Positions 5,659 through 11,876 of a stretch of 12,006 bases of DNA are shown here, in pieces (the stretch's first letter is position 1; every line of letters begins with the position of its first letter). The DNA is taken from NCBI GenBank assembly GCA_017628775.1, contig JAGBYN010000058.1, positions 1 to 12,006 on the forward strand, in the 5' to 3' direction. The translations under genes and the position numbers were made by a program. This stretch comes from Bacteroidaceae bacterium. GTDB lineage: Bacteria; Bacteroidota; Bacteroidia; Bacteroidales; Bacteroidaceae. Under the pieces are notes generated by a model, which worked only from the letters and a program-made list of their open reading frames with translations, was not told where the DNA came from and ran no database searches.

Positions 5659-6465
5659 CTTGTACGCCCCAAAAAATTTCTCGGACAACACTTTTTGAAG
5701 GACTTAAATGTGGCAAAAGCCATTGCCGACACCGTTGATGCATGTCCCAACCTCCCTATTTTGGAAGTAGGACCAGGTATGGGCGTACTCACACAATTTC
5801 TCTTACCCAAAGACAGAGTAACCAAAGTTGTAGAAATTGATTTTGAAAGTGTGGCATTTCTTCGAGAGCATTTCCCACAATTAGAAGACAACATCATTGA
5901 AGATGACTTTCTTAAGATGCACCTTGAAAACACCTTCAAGGGCGAGTCGTTTGTGCTTACGGGAAATTACCCCTACAACATCAGTAGCCAGATCTTCTTT
6001 AAAATGCTGGAATACCGCCATCTCATTCCTTGTTGCACGGGAATGATTCAAAAGGAGGTAGCCGAACGATTGGCAGCCAAACCATGCTGCAAGGATTATG
6101 GTATTCTGAGCGTGCTCGTCCAACTGTGGTATGACGTGGAATACCTTTTCACCGTTGAACCAGGCGTATTCAACCCTCCCCCAAAGGTCAAAAGTGCCGT
6201 GATTCGCATGACAAGAAACAACAAAACGGACTGCGGATGCAACGAACGATTGATGCGACGCTTGGTTAAAACCACTTTCAACCAACGAAGAAAAATGATG
6301 AGAGGTTCCATCAAACCACTTTTGGCACAAATCGACAATGAAAACGGACAGCAACGCGATCACTCTGACTTCTTAAGTTTACCCGTTCTGACCAAACGCC
6401 CCGAACAACTCTCCGTGCAGGATTTCATTGATTTAACCAACGTACTTGAAAAGCACATGAAATAG
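5653..6465 (+). CDS. ksgA: 16S rRNA (adenine1518-N6/adenine1519-N6)-dimethyltransferase
   Basis: RsmA/KsgA dimethylates two adjacent adenines in the 3'-terminal helix of 16S rRNA using S-adenosylmethionine, a late step in 30S maturation. The 270-aa protein (E. coli 273 aa) shows the N-terminal FLGQHFLKD (9-17), SAM-binding motif I LEVGPGMGVLT (37-47), the acidic VEID (60-63), EDDF (83-86) and the catalytic-loop motif NYPYNIS (105-111). The C-terminal part has the family signature PGVFNPPPKVKSAV and the basic NQRRKMMR segment used for rRNA contact. The usual motif IV is NLPY; Tyr replaces Leu here, a change I believe is normal in Bacteroidota. The frame is open 23 codons upstream to 5584, but MKLVRPKKFLGQHF is the natural start and lies behind the predicted promoter. 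It is transcribed away from the membrane-protein gene. Confidence 0.96.
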   Translation: MKLVRPKKFLGQHFLKDLNVAKAIADTVDACPNLPILEVGPGMGVLTQFLLPKDRVTKVVEIDFESVAFLREHFPQLEDNIIEDDFLKMHLENTFKGESFVLTGNYPYNISSQIFFKMLEYRHLIPCCTGMIQKEVAERLAAKPCCKDYGILSVLVQLWYDVEYLFTVEPGVFNPPPKVKSAVIRMTRNNKTDCGCNERLMRRLVKTTFNQRRKMMRGSIKPLLAQIDNENGQQRDHSDFLSLPVLTKRPEQLSVQDFIDLTNVLEKHMK

Positions 6466-6541
6466 TGGGCAAACAAGGCGAACAGGAACATACAAAAGAA
6501 ACAAATGCAACAACTAACCCAGAAGATAGCACCAAGAATCG

Positions 6542-6571
6542 TTTACAAATACAAAAATAAAATTAATTTTG
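6542..6571 (+). promoter_or_regulatory. Predicted promoter of nrdJ (and probably folB)
   Basis: TTTA (6542-6545), an 18-nt spacer and TAATTTTG followed by T (6564-6572) reproduce the layout and the identical downstream box seen before ksgA. The start site would be near 6578, about 20 nt ahead of the ATG at 6598. The 132-nt gap contains no cobalamin-riboswitch structure that I can recognise, even though the gene product depends on B12. Confidence 0.55.
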
Positions 6572-6597
6572 TAGCCGCATTTTAAAAGCAGAACACC

Positions 6598-9147
6598 ATG
6601 AATTCAAAAAAATACACATACAACGAAGCGTTTCAGGCGTCACTTGAATACTTTGAAGGCGACGAACTCGCAGCACGCGTATGGGTCAACAAATATGCAC
6701 TCAAGAACAGCCAGGGCGAGATTTTCGAACAAACACCTGCCGACATGCATTGGCGATTGGCCAATGAAATTGCTCGTATAGAGAACAAATATCCCAACCC
6801 CATTGCAGCAGAGCAATTGTTTGAATTATTTGATCATTTCCGCTACATTGTTCCTGCTGGTAGCCCTATGACAGGTATTGGCAACCCCCACCAAGTGGGT
6901 TCACTCTCTAATTGCTTTGTCATTGGCGTGGAAGGCGATGCTGATTCTTACGGAGCAATTATGAAGGAGGACGAAGAACAGGTGCAACTCATGAAGCGCC
7001 GCGGAGGAGTTGGACACGACCTTTCAAAACTACGTCCGAAGGGAATGCCTGTAAAAAACTCTGCACTCACCTCAACGGGCATCGTCCCCTTCATGGAGCG
7101 CTACAGCAACTCCACACGCGAGGTGGCACAGGATGGCCGACGCGGTGCCTTGATGCTTTCCGTAAGCATTAAGCACCCTGAAGCGGAAGCCTTCATTGAT
7201 GCAAAGATGACTCAAGGAAAGGTCACAGGCGCTAATGTCAGCGTGCGTATCGACGACGATTTTATGCGTTGTGCGCTTGAACAGAAACCTTACCTTCAGC
7301 AATTCCCCGTTGACTCTGAAACGCCATTAATTAAGCAACAAGCCGATGCTTCTGCATTATGGCAAAAGATCGTGCACAATGCATGGCGCAGTGCTGAACC
7401 CGGTGTCCTATTCTGGGACACCATCATCCGCGAAAGCATCCCCGATTGCTATGCTGATCAGGGATTCCGCACGCTGTCAACAAATCCCTGCGGTGAGATT
7501 CCCCTTTGTCCATACGACTCTTGTCGTTTGTTGGCCATAAACCTTTATGGCTACGTTAAGCACCCATTCACTGCTGAAGCTTATTTTGACTTTGACCTGT
7601 TTTGCGCACACGCCCGACTGGCACAGCGCATCATGGACGACATCATCGACCTTGAACTTGAAATGATCGATCGCATCATTGCCAAGGTTGAAAGTGATCC
7701 ACAATCGGAGGAAGTCAAAGCAACAGAACTCAACCTTTGGAAGAAAATTCAAAACATGGCCATTAAGGGCCGACGCACAGGTGTGGGCATCACTGCCGAA
7801 GGCGATATGCTTGCAGCCTTGGGCTTGCGCTATGGCACTCAAGAAGCAACCGACTTTGCCGTTAAAGTACAGCAAACATTGGCCACACAAGCTTATGCCT
7901 CGTCGGTAGCGATGGCTCGCGAACGTGGTGCATTCCCAATCTTTGACGCTGCGCGCGAAGCAGAAAATCCCTTTATTAATCGCCTTAAGCAAGCCGACGA
8001 GCAACTGTATGCCGACATGGTGCAATATGGTCGTCGAAACATCGCATGCCTCACCATTGCACCTACGGGCACCACAAGTTTGATGACACAAACCACAAGC
8101 GGCATCGAACCTGTATTTATGCCCATGTACAAACGTCGCCGCAAGGTTAATCCAAACGACCCTGAAGTCAAAGTTGATTTCACCGACGAGACGGGCGATT
8201 CTTTCGAAGAGTACATCGTGTATCACCCCAAATTCCTCACATGGATGAAGGTTAACGGACTGGACACTCAAAAGCGTTATTCACAAGCCGAGATGGAAGA
8301 GTTGGTTAGCCAATCACCATATTATAAAGCAACGGCAAACGATGTGGATTGGTTGATGAAAGTCAAGATGCAGGGCGCCATTCAGAAGTGGGTGGACCAC
8401 AGCATTTCAGTGACTGTCAATCTACCTAACGACGTGAGCGAAGCTTTAGTTGGCGAACTTTACGTTGAAGCGTGGAAGAGCGGATGCAAGGGTTGTACCA
8501 TTTATCGCGATGGTAGCCGAGCTGGCGTTTTAGTCAATGTGGAACAGGAAAAGAAAGCCAAGAAAGCCGACGTCCAAAAGAACAATGTGATGCCTCAAGT
8601 CACAGAAGTGCGTCCTGAGGTTTTGAAATGCGACGTCGTAAGGTTCCAAAACAAACGCGAGAAATGGGTGGCGTTCGTAGGATTACTCGATGGTTATCCT
8701 TATGAAATCTTCACCGGACTTATGGACGACGAAGAAGGAATCATGCTTCCTAAGCACGTCACTGAAGGGTTTATCATCAAATGCCAAAACCCTGATGGCA
8801 CGAAGCGTTATGACTTCCAATTCCAAAACAAACGCGGATATAAAATTACCGTAGAAGGACTCTCTGAAAAGTTTGATAAGGAATACTGGAACTACGCAAA
8901 ACTCATTTCTGGTGTATTGCGCTACCGAATGCCTATCGTTAACGTGCTCAAGCTCATCGGCCAACTTCAACTGGACTCAGAAAGTATCAACACTTGGAAG
9001 AATGGCGTGACGAGAGCTTTGAAGAAGTATGTGCCAGATGGAGAAACTGCCGACGGTCAAATTTGTCCTAACTGCGGCCACGACACGCTTATTTATCAAG
9101 AAGGATGCTTAATCTGTAAAAATTGCGGCTCAAGCCGTTGTGGATAA
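6598..9147 (+). CDS. nrdJ: Adenosylcobalamin-dependent (class II) ribonucleotide reductase
   Basis: This cytosolic class II reductase makes deoxyribonucleotides with adenosylcobalamin as radical source, so it needs neither oxygen nor a separate radical subunit. The 849-aa protein carries LSNCF (C106, first redox Cys), STNPCGEIPL (N296, thiyl C298, E300) and DSC at C309. C309 is 11 residues after the thiyl Cys, the spacing of C322 and C333 in the Thermotoga maritima enzyme. APTGTTS (488-494) is the phosphate-binding loop and CKGCTIYRDGSRAGVL (630-645) closes the barrel. Beyond the core is an accessory domain (about 670-810) with FQNKR twice, then a Cys-rich tail: CPNC (823-826), C837, CKNC (840-843) and C848. 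The tail plausibly combines a zinc-ribbon-like element with the cysteines that re-reduce the active site. No ATP-cone is evident at the N-terminus. folB follows after 12 nt. ATG 6598 fits the predicted promoter. Confidence 0.95.
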   Translation: MNSKKYTYNEAFQASLEYFEGDELAARVWVNKYALKNSQGEIFEQTPADMHWRLANEIARIENKYPNPIAAEQLFELFDHFRYIVPAGSPMTGIGNPHQVGSLSNCFVIGVEGDADSYGAIMKEDEEQVQLMKRRGGVGHDLSKLRPKGMPVKNSALTSTGIVPFMERYSNSTREVAQDGRRGALMLSVSIKHPEAEAFIDAKMTQGKVTGANVSVRIDDDFMRCALEQKPYLQQFPVDSETPLIKQQADASALWQKIVHNAWRSAEPGVLFWDTIIRESIPDCYADQGFRTLSTNPCGEIPLCPYDSCRLLAINLYGYVKHPFTAEAYFDFDLFCAHARLAQRIMDDIIDLELEMIDRIIAKVESDPQSEEVKATELNLWKKIQNMAIKGRRTGVGITAEGDMLAALGLRYGTQEATDFAVKVQQTLATQAYASSVAMARERGAFPIFDAAREAENPFINRLKQADEQLYADMVQYGRRNIACLTIAPTGTTSLMTQTTSGIEPVFMPMYKRRRKVNPNDPEVKVDFTDETGDSFEEYIVYHPKFLTWMKVNGLDTQKRYSQAEMEELVSQSPYYKATANDVDWLMKVKMQGAIQKWVDHSISVTVNLPNDVSEALVGELYVEAWKSGCKGCTIYRDGSRAGVLVNVEQEKKAKKADVQKNNVMPQVTEVRPEVLKCDVVRFQNKREKWVAFVGLLDGYPYEIFTGLMDDEEGIMLPKHVTEGFIIKCQNPDGTKRYDFQFQNKRGYKITVEGLSEKFDKEYWNYAKLISGVLRYRMPIVNVLKLIGQLQLDSESINTWKNGVTRALKKYVPDGETADGQICPNCGHDTLIYQEGCLICKNCGSSRCG

Positions 9148-9159
9148 CACACGACACCT

Positions 9160-9549
9160 ATGCTAATGAATATTGAGATGAACGCCATGAGGTTCTATGC
9201 CTATCATGGTGTTCTACCGCAAGAAAACACAGTGGGTGCAGAATACGAAGTGGACCTAAAACTCCAAACAAACGTTTGCAAAACGGCATACCTCAACGAT
9301 GAATTATCAGGCACCGTTAACTACGCAAAAGTCTTTGAAGTGGTTCGCACTGAAATGATGCGTCCCTCACAATTACTTGAACATTTGGTTCACCGCATCA
9401 ACGTGCAACTTTTGGAACAATTTCCATTAGTTGTATCTGCAGAAACAAAAGTTACAAAAATTGCTCCCCCCATCGTTGGGGCACAGTTACACGGCAGCTG
9501 TGTTTGCGCCACCCTCAACAGGAATCAGGATCTTACCTCTGATAAATAG
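9160..9549 (+). CDS. folB: Dihydroneopterin aldolase
   Basis: FolB cleaves 7,8-dihydroneopterin to 6-hydroxymethyl-7,8-dihydropterin and glycolaldehyde in folate synthesis. It is a cytosolic enzyme that forms octamers. The 129-aa sequence shows AYHGVLPQE (14-22, with pterin-side E22), the TVNYAKVF segment (Y55), LLEHLVHRI (E74, pterin-binding) and VTKIAPPI, with K100 as the catalytic Lys. These positions line up with E22, Y54 and K100 of the Staphylococcus aureus enzyme. The start may be ATG 9160 or the in-frame ATG 9166; only two residues differ. The 12-nt spacing after nrdJ suggests one transcript, linking dNTP and folate (thymidylate) supply. Residues after about 121 (NQDLTSDK) are a non-conserved tail. 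Confidence 0.93.
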   Translation: MLMNIEMNAMRFYAYHGVLPQENTVGAEYEVDLKLQTNVCKTAYLNDELSGTVNYAKVFEVVRTEMMRPSQLLEHLVHRINVQLLEQFPLVVSAETKVTKIAPPIVGAQLHGSCVCATLNRNQDLTSDK

Positions 9550-9741
9550 CCTGTAGTCAAGTAAGCGAGGTGCGAGTGAATGAGTGAGCACAGAGTACAA
9601 CTGCCATGCAGCTTACTTCTTATTTGAACTCATGGCAAGACGCCGAAGGTGTTGCCGCTCTGTAGGCCCCTCTGCCCCACACAAGTCAATCACTTACAAA
9701 ACTTCAACTAAGTAATTACCCTATAACACTCATTTCAACCA
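9550..9741. other. folB-asnA spacer with a GAA-loop hairpin and GAGTGA repeats
   Basis: This 192-nt spacer has no ORF or tRNA that I can find. It begins with low-complexity GAGTGAAT/GAGTGAGC units (about 9574-9589) and CAGAGTACAAC (9591-9601), which echoes the reverse complement of the heptamer array at 4469-4510. A hairpin follows: GGCA (9634-9637) and ACGCC (9640-9644) pair with GGTGT (9648-9652) and TGCC (9653-9656) around a GAA loop, with an AG bulge. No T-tract follows and no consensus promoter for asnA is visible, so whether asnA belongs to the nrdJ-folB transcript is open. Confidence 0.45.
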
Positions 9742-10782
9742 ATGAGCTATCTCATACATCCTCATCACTATAAAGCCGTGCTCAACAAAAACGAAACCGA
9801 GCAAGGCATTAAAGTCATCAAAGATTTCTTTCAAGAAAATTTAGCCACGGCCTTATGTTTACGCCGTGTAACCGGTCCGTTGTTCGTGCTTCGAGGCTTA
9901 GGGATCAACGACGACCTAAGCGGAAAGGAACGCCCTGTCACATTTCCCGTAAAGGACCTTGCTGATGCACCAGCAGAAGTCGTTCATTCACTGGCAAAAT
10001 GGAAACGCCTCACCTTAGCCGACCACGAGGTAAAACCCCACTACGGCATTTATACCGATATGAACGCCATTCGTGCCGATGAAGAATTAGGTAACCTACA
10101 TTCTCTATACGTTGACCAATGGGATTGGGAACGTGTTATCCTGCCCGAGGACCGTACCATCGACTATCTGAAACGCACCGTGCTAAGTATCTATGCAGCC
10201 ATGAAGCGCACTGAATTTTTGGTTTGCGAGCGTTTCCCCCAACTCCATCCAACCTTGCCCGAGTCGCTCCACTTCATTCATGCAGAAGAGCTCTTGCAAC
10301 GCTACCCCAATGCCACCGCAAAGGAACGCGAAAGCTTGATCACAAAAGAATTTGGTGCTGTGTTTATCATTGGCATCGGTGGTAAATTATCACATGGAGA
10401 GCCCCACGATATGCGTGCTCCGGACTACGACGACTACTCAACAATGGCTCCTGACGCTGTATTCCCTGGGTTGAATGGCGACCTATTGGTGTGGAACGAT
10501 GTACTCGACTGCCCTGTTGAATTAAGTTCTATGGGCATTCGTGTTGACCAAACCGCCCTACTCCGCCAACTCCAAGAAAGCGGTAAAGAAGAGCGCAAGG
10601 AGCTATACTTCCATCGTCGCCTTCTCGAAAGTACCCTTCCCCTGAGCATTGGTGGTGGTATCGGCCAATCGCGCCTTTGTATGCTCTACCTGCAGAAAGC
10701 CCACATTGGAGAAATCCAAGCCAGCATCTGGCCCGAAGACATGCGCCAGGAATGTGCATCGTTGGGCATACCCCTCATTTAA
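9742..10782 (+). CDS. asnA: Aspartate-ammonia ligase (AsnA-type asparagine synthetase)
   Basis: AsnA makes asparagine from aspartate, ammonia and ATP through a beta-aspartyl-AMP intermediate. It is a cytosolic homodimer with a class II aminoacyl-tRNA-synthetase-like fold. The 346-aa protein is slightly longer than E. coli AsnA (330 aa) but of normal Bacteroidales size. Diagnostic segments in order are RRVTGPLFVLRG (41-52), INDDLSG, VVHSLAKWKRLTL, GIYTDMNAIR, HSLYVDQWDWERV, APDYDDY, GLNGDLLVW, ELSSMGIRVD and the C-terminal motif 3-like GGGIGQSRLCM, then HIGEIQASIWP. It is the ammonia-dependent enzyme, not the glutamine-dependent AsnB, which fits an ammonia-rich gut habitat. The coding sequence ends 2 nt before a 21-bp perfect hairpin. 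No strong promoter was recognised directly upstream. Confidence 0.96.
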   Translation: MSYLIHPHHYKAVLNKNETEQGIKVIKDFFQENLATALCLRRVTGPLFVLRGLGINDDLSGKERPVTFPVKDLADAPAEVVHSLAKWKRLTLADHEVKPHYGIYTDMNAIRADEELGNLHSLYVDQWDWERVILPEDRTIDYLKRTVLSIYAAMKRTEFLVCERFPQLHPTLPESLHFIHAEELLQRYPNATAKERESLITKEFGAVFIIGIGGKLSHGEPHDMRAPDYDDYSTMAPDAVFPGLNGDLLVWNDVLDCPVELSSMGIRVDQTALLRQLQESGKEERKELYFHRRLLESTLPLSIGGGIGQSRLCMLYLQKAHIGEIQASIWPEDMRQECASLGIPLI

Positions 10783-10784
10783 AA

Positions 10785-10832
10785 AACGTAGGAAGGAGAA
10801 ATGACCATCAAGTCATTTCTCCTTCCTACGTT
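10785..10832 (+). terminator. Long perfect hairpin directly after asnA
   Basis: The arms 10785-10805 and 10812-10832 are perfectly complementary over 21 bp, with a 6-nt CATCAA loop, starting 2 nt after the asnA stop. No T-tract follows, so it is not a textbook intrinsic terminator. It may instead protect the mRNA 3' end or act together with the T-tailed hairpin at 10879-10908. The purine-rich left arm contains GGAAGGAG six nt before an ATG (10801) that opens a 16-codon ORF ending at 10851; see the findings. Confidence 0.6.
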
Positions 10833-10878
10833 AGTACCGGTCTTCCTTTAAACATACATCAAAGTTCTTCTAAAACAA

Positions 10879-10911
10879 AAAAAAGAGAGGCCAAGACCTC
10901 TCTTTTTTATT
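10879..10911 (+). terminator. Bidirectional intrinsic terminator
   Basis: AAAAAAGAGAGG (10879-10890) pairs perfectly with CCTCTCTTTTTT (10897-10908) around the loop CCAAGA. A T-run follows on the plus strand, and an A-run of eight (10877-10884) gives a T-run on the minus strand, so it can stop transcripts from asnA and from the minus-strand gene at 11051-11407. This is the clearest terminator in the window. Confidence 0.85.
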
Positions 10912-10919
10912 GTGCGCCT

Positions 10920-10939
10920 GATAAAAGCAAGCTTTTATT
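10920..10939. repeat. AT-rich inverted repeat
   Basis: ATAAAAGC (10921-10928) and GCTTTTAT (10931-10938) form an inverted repeat separated by AA. It lies just right of the bidirectional terminator. The pairing is weak and the loop too short to be stable without opening its top pairs. It could be an auxiliary stop for the minus-strand gene or chance AT-rich symmetry. Confidence 0.3.
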
Positions 10940-11001
10940 CTCTGTGATTGCCTATAAATGTAAATCATTGACGGACAGTACGCTTAACACTATTTATTTC
11001 T

Positions 11002-11027
11002 GTCATAATGCGTCATAGGCGGTCATA
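11002..11027. repeat. Three GTCATA repeats at 10-nt spacing
   Basis: GTCATA occurs at 11002, 11012 and 11022, exactly one helical turn apart. The motif sits 24 nt beyond the stop codon of the minus-strand gene, in a spacer that holds no other gene. Helical phasing suggests a protein-binding array, but a site downstream of genes on both sides is an odd place for an operator. The function is unknown. Confidence 0.4.
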
Positions 11028-11050
11028 AACAGCCACGTTTTTGATCCCGC

Positions 11051-11407
11051 CTAAATCACGCTGCAATCGTTTTCTTCGTCATCTTCTTCTATTCCTAATT
11101 CTTTATTGAATTGGTCATTGTAATATTTGTATCCTGCCCACATGTCTATGTCAAAAAATAAGCAATACATAAAGTCCTTACATCTTGTTAGGAATGTAGG
11201 CTTAATACGTCTGTCTCGCTTTTCTCTTAGTGCAATAACTTTCCATGCTTTTTCGTGCTTGTATTCTTCCCACTTAAAACTAAGCCATTTTTGTAGGAAG
11301 AACACACCAACAGCTAGAATCAACATGGCGAAGGGAATCCATATTCCTTCTCCTGATATCAAAAACAAAACGACGATTAGCCAAACAAATACTACTCCAC
11401 CCATCAT
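11051..11407 (-). CDS. Small two-helix membrane protein of unknown function
   Basis: I do not recognise this protein. Starting at ATG 11407 it is 118 aa; ATG 11404 and an upstream TTG at 11416 are alternatives. Residues about 4-18 and 22-39 are hydrophobic helices joined by a short turn, with no cleavable signal evident. A positively charged segment follows (KWEEYKHEKAWKVIALREKR, 45-64), then an aromatic-rich stretch with YYNDQF (95-100) and an acidic tail (EEDDEEND, 107-114). The layout suggests a membrane-anchored protein with a soluble C-terminal part, probably cytoplasmic by the positive-inside rule. Regular amino-acid composition and two clean helices favour a real gene, but there is no named domain. 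It is convergent with asnA, shares the terminator at 10879-10911, and lies between housekeeping genes and an IS end, so it may be accessory DNA. Confidence 0.6.
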   Translation of the reverse strand: MMGGVVFVWLIVVLFLISGEGIWIPFAMLILAVGVFFLQKWLSFKWEEYKHEKAWKVIALREKRDRRIKPTFLTRCKDFMYCLFFDIDMWAGYKYYNDQFNKELGIEEDDEENDCSVI

Positions 11408-11876
11408 AATTACCAATTATTTACGTTTTGTTCTACCTTAGATTCAACCTTATTCAAATGAAGGAAAGAGATATTGTTATCCTCAAACACCTCTTAAATA
11501 CAATAAGTCATTTCACCTTCATCCATATCAAACACATTATCTCGTTCTATATGGATGCATCCATTTGAAACGTGAAATGTGATTGTAATTCATAATGAAA
11601 TATGTACGTATCAAATATTCACTATTAAATAAAGACACTCAACAAAGTTATAAAATCTTTTTCAAATTCAAACAGATCTGTTTCTACTTTTTCTTAGAGG
11701 TGGATAACCCTATCATTTATCGCATTTGTGATAAAATTAAGAAATTCTGAAATTATGAATCACAACAAGATTACCTCGAGCGAGTGAGAGACGTGTTTCT
11801 TTTCTGTTGTTTTACTTTTTTACGATATTCCGATGTCGCACTACAAAAGAGGGATAATATCATAAATAGTCGTCCC
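11408..11876. other. AT-rich non-coding region with inverted repeats
   Basis: No ORF longer than about 60 codons lies here. Visible structure includes a nested inverted repeat (11501-11585), a perfect 14-nt palindrome ATGGATGCATCCAT (11551-11564) inside it, and a second perfect 14-nt palindrome AAACAGATCTGTTT (11670-11683). TTTATC (11717-11722) and GATAAA (11731-11736) form a short dyad. A near-consensus minus-strand box TAAGGTTG (11452-11445) could belong to a promoter of the small membrane-protein gene, but no upstream box was found. The right part presumably includes the IS end, whose boundary I cannot place. Confidence 0.4.
11509..11579. repeat. Nested inverted repeat (possible structured RNA or MITE remnant)
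   Basis: Outer arms CATTTCAC (11509-11516) and GTGAAATG (11572-11579) enclose inner arms CATCCATAT (11520-11528) and ATATGGATG (11549-11557) with a 20-nt loop. The right inner arm also forms the palindrome with the following CATCCAT, so two alternative folds compete. CAAT (11501-11504) and ATTG (11582-11585) could extend the outer stem. No gene assignment is made. Confidence 0.4.

Noticed and set aside
6466..6597. Cobalamin riboswitch before nrdJ
   Set aside because: The gap is only 132 nt and I see none of the conserved B12-box-like sequence. A simple promoter explains it.
7477..8271. 264-codon ORF antisense to nrdJ
   Set aside because: Cys- and His-rich shadow of the reductase core. The sense frame carries the catalytic motifs.
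9550..9741. Possible tRNA or small RNA gene between folB and asnA
   Set aside because: The only clear hairpin is short and bulged. No cloverleaf, T-loop sequence or terminator is seen.
10677..11018. 113-codon plus-strand ORF across the asnA end and terminators
   Set aside because: It overlaps asnA in another frame and reads through two strong hairpins. Not protein-like.
11051..11065. C-terminal CSVI of the small membrane protein resembling a CaaX prenylation box
   Set aside because: Bacteria of this group are not known to prenylate their own proteins. A four-residue match is chance.
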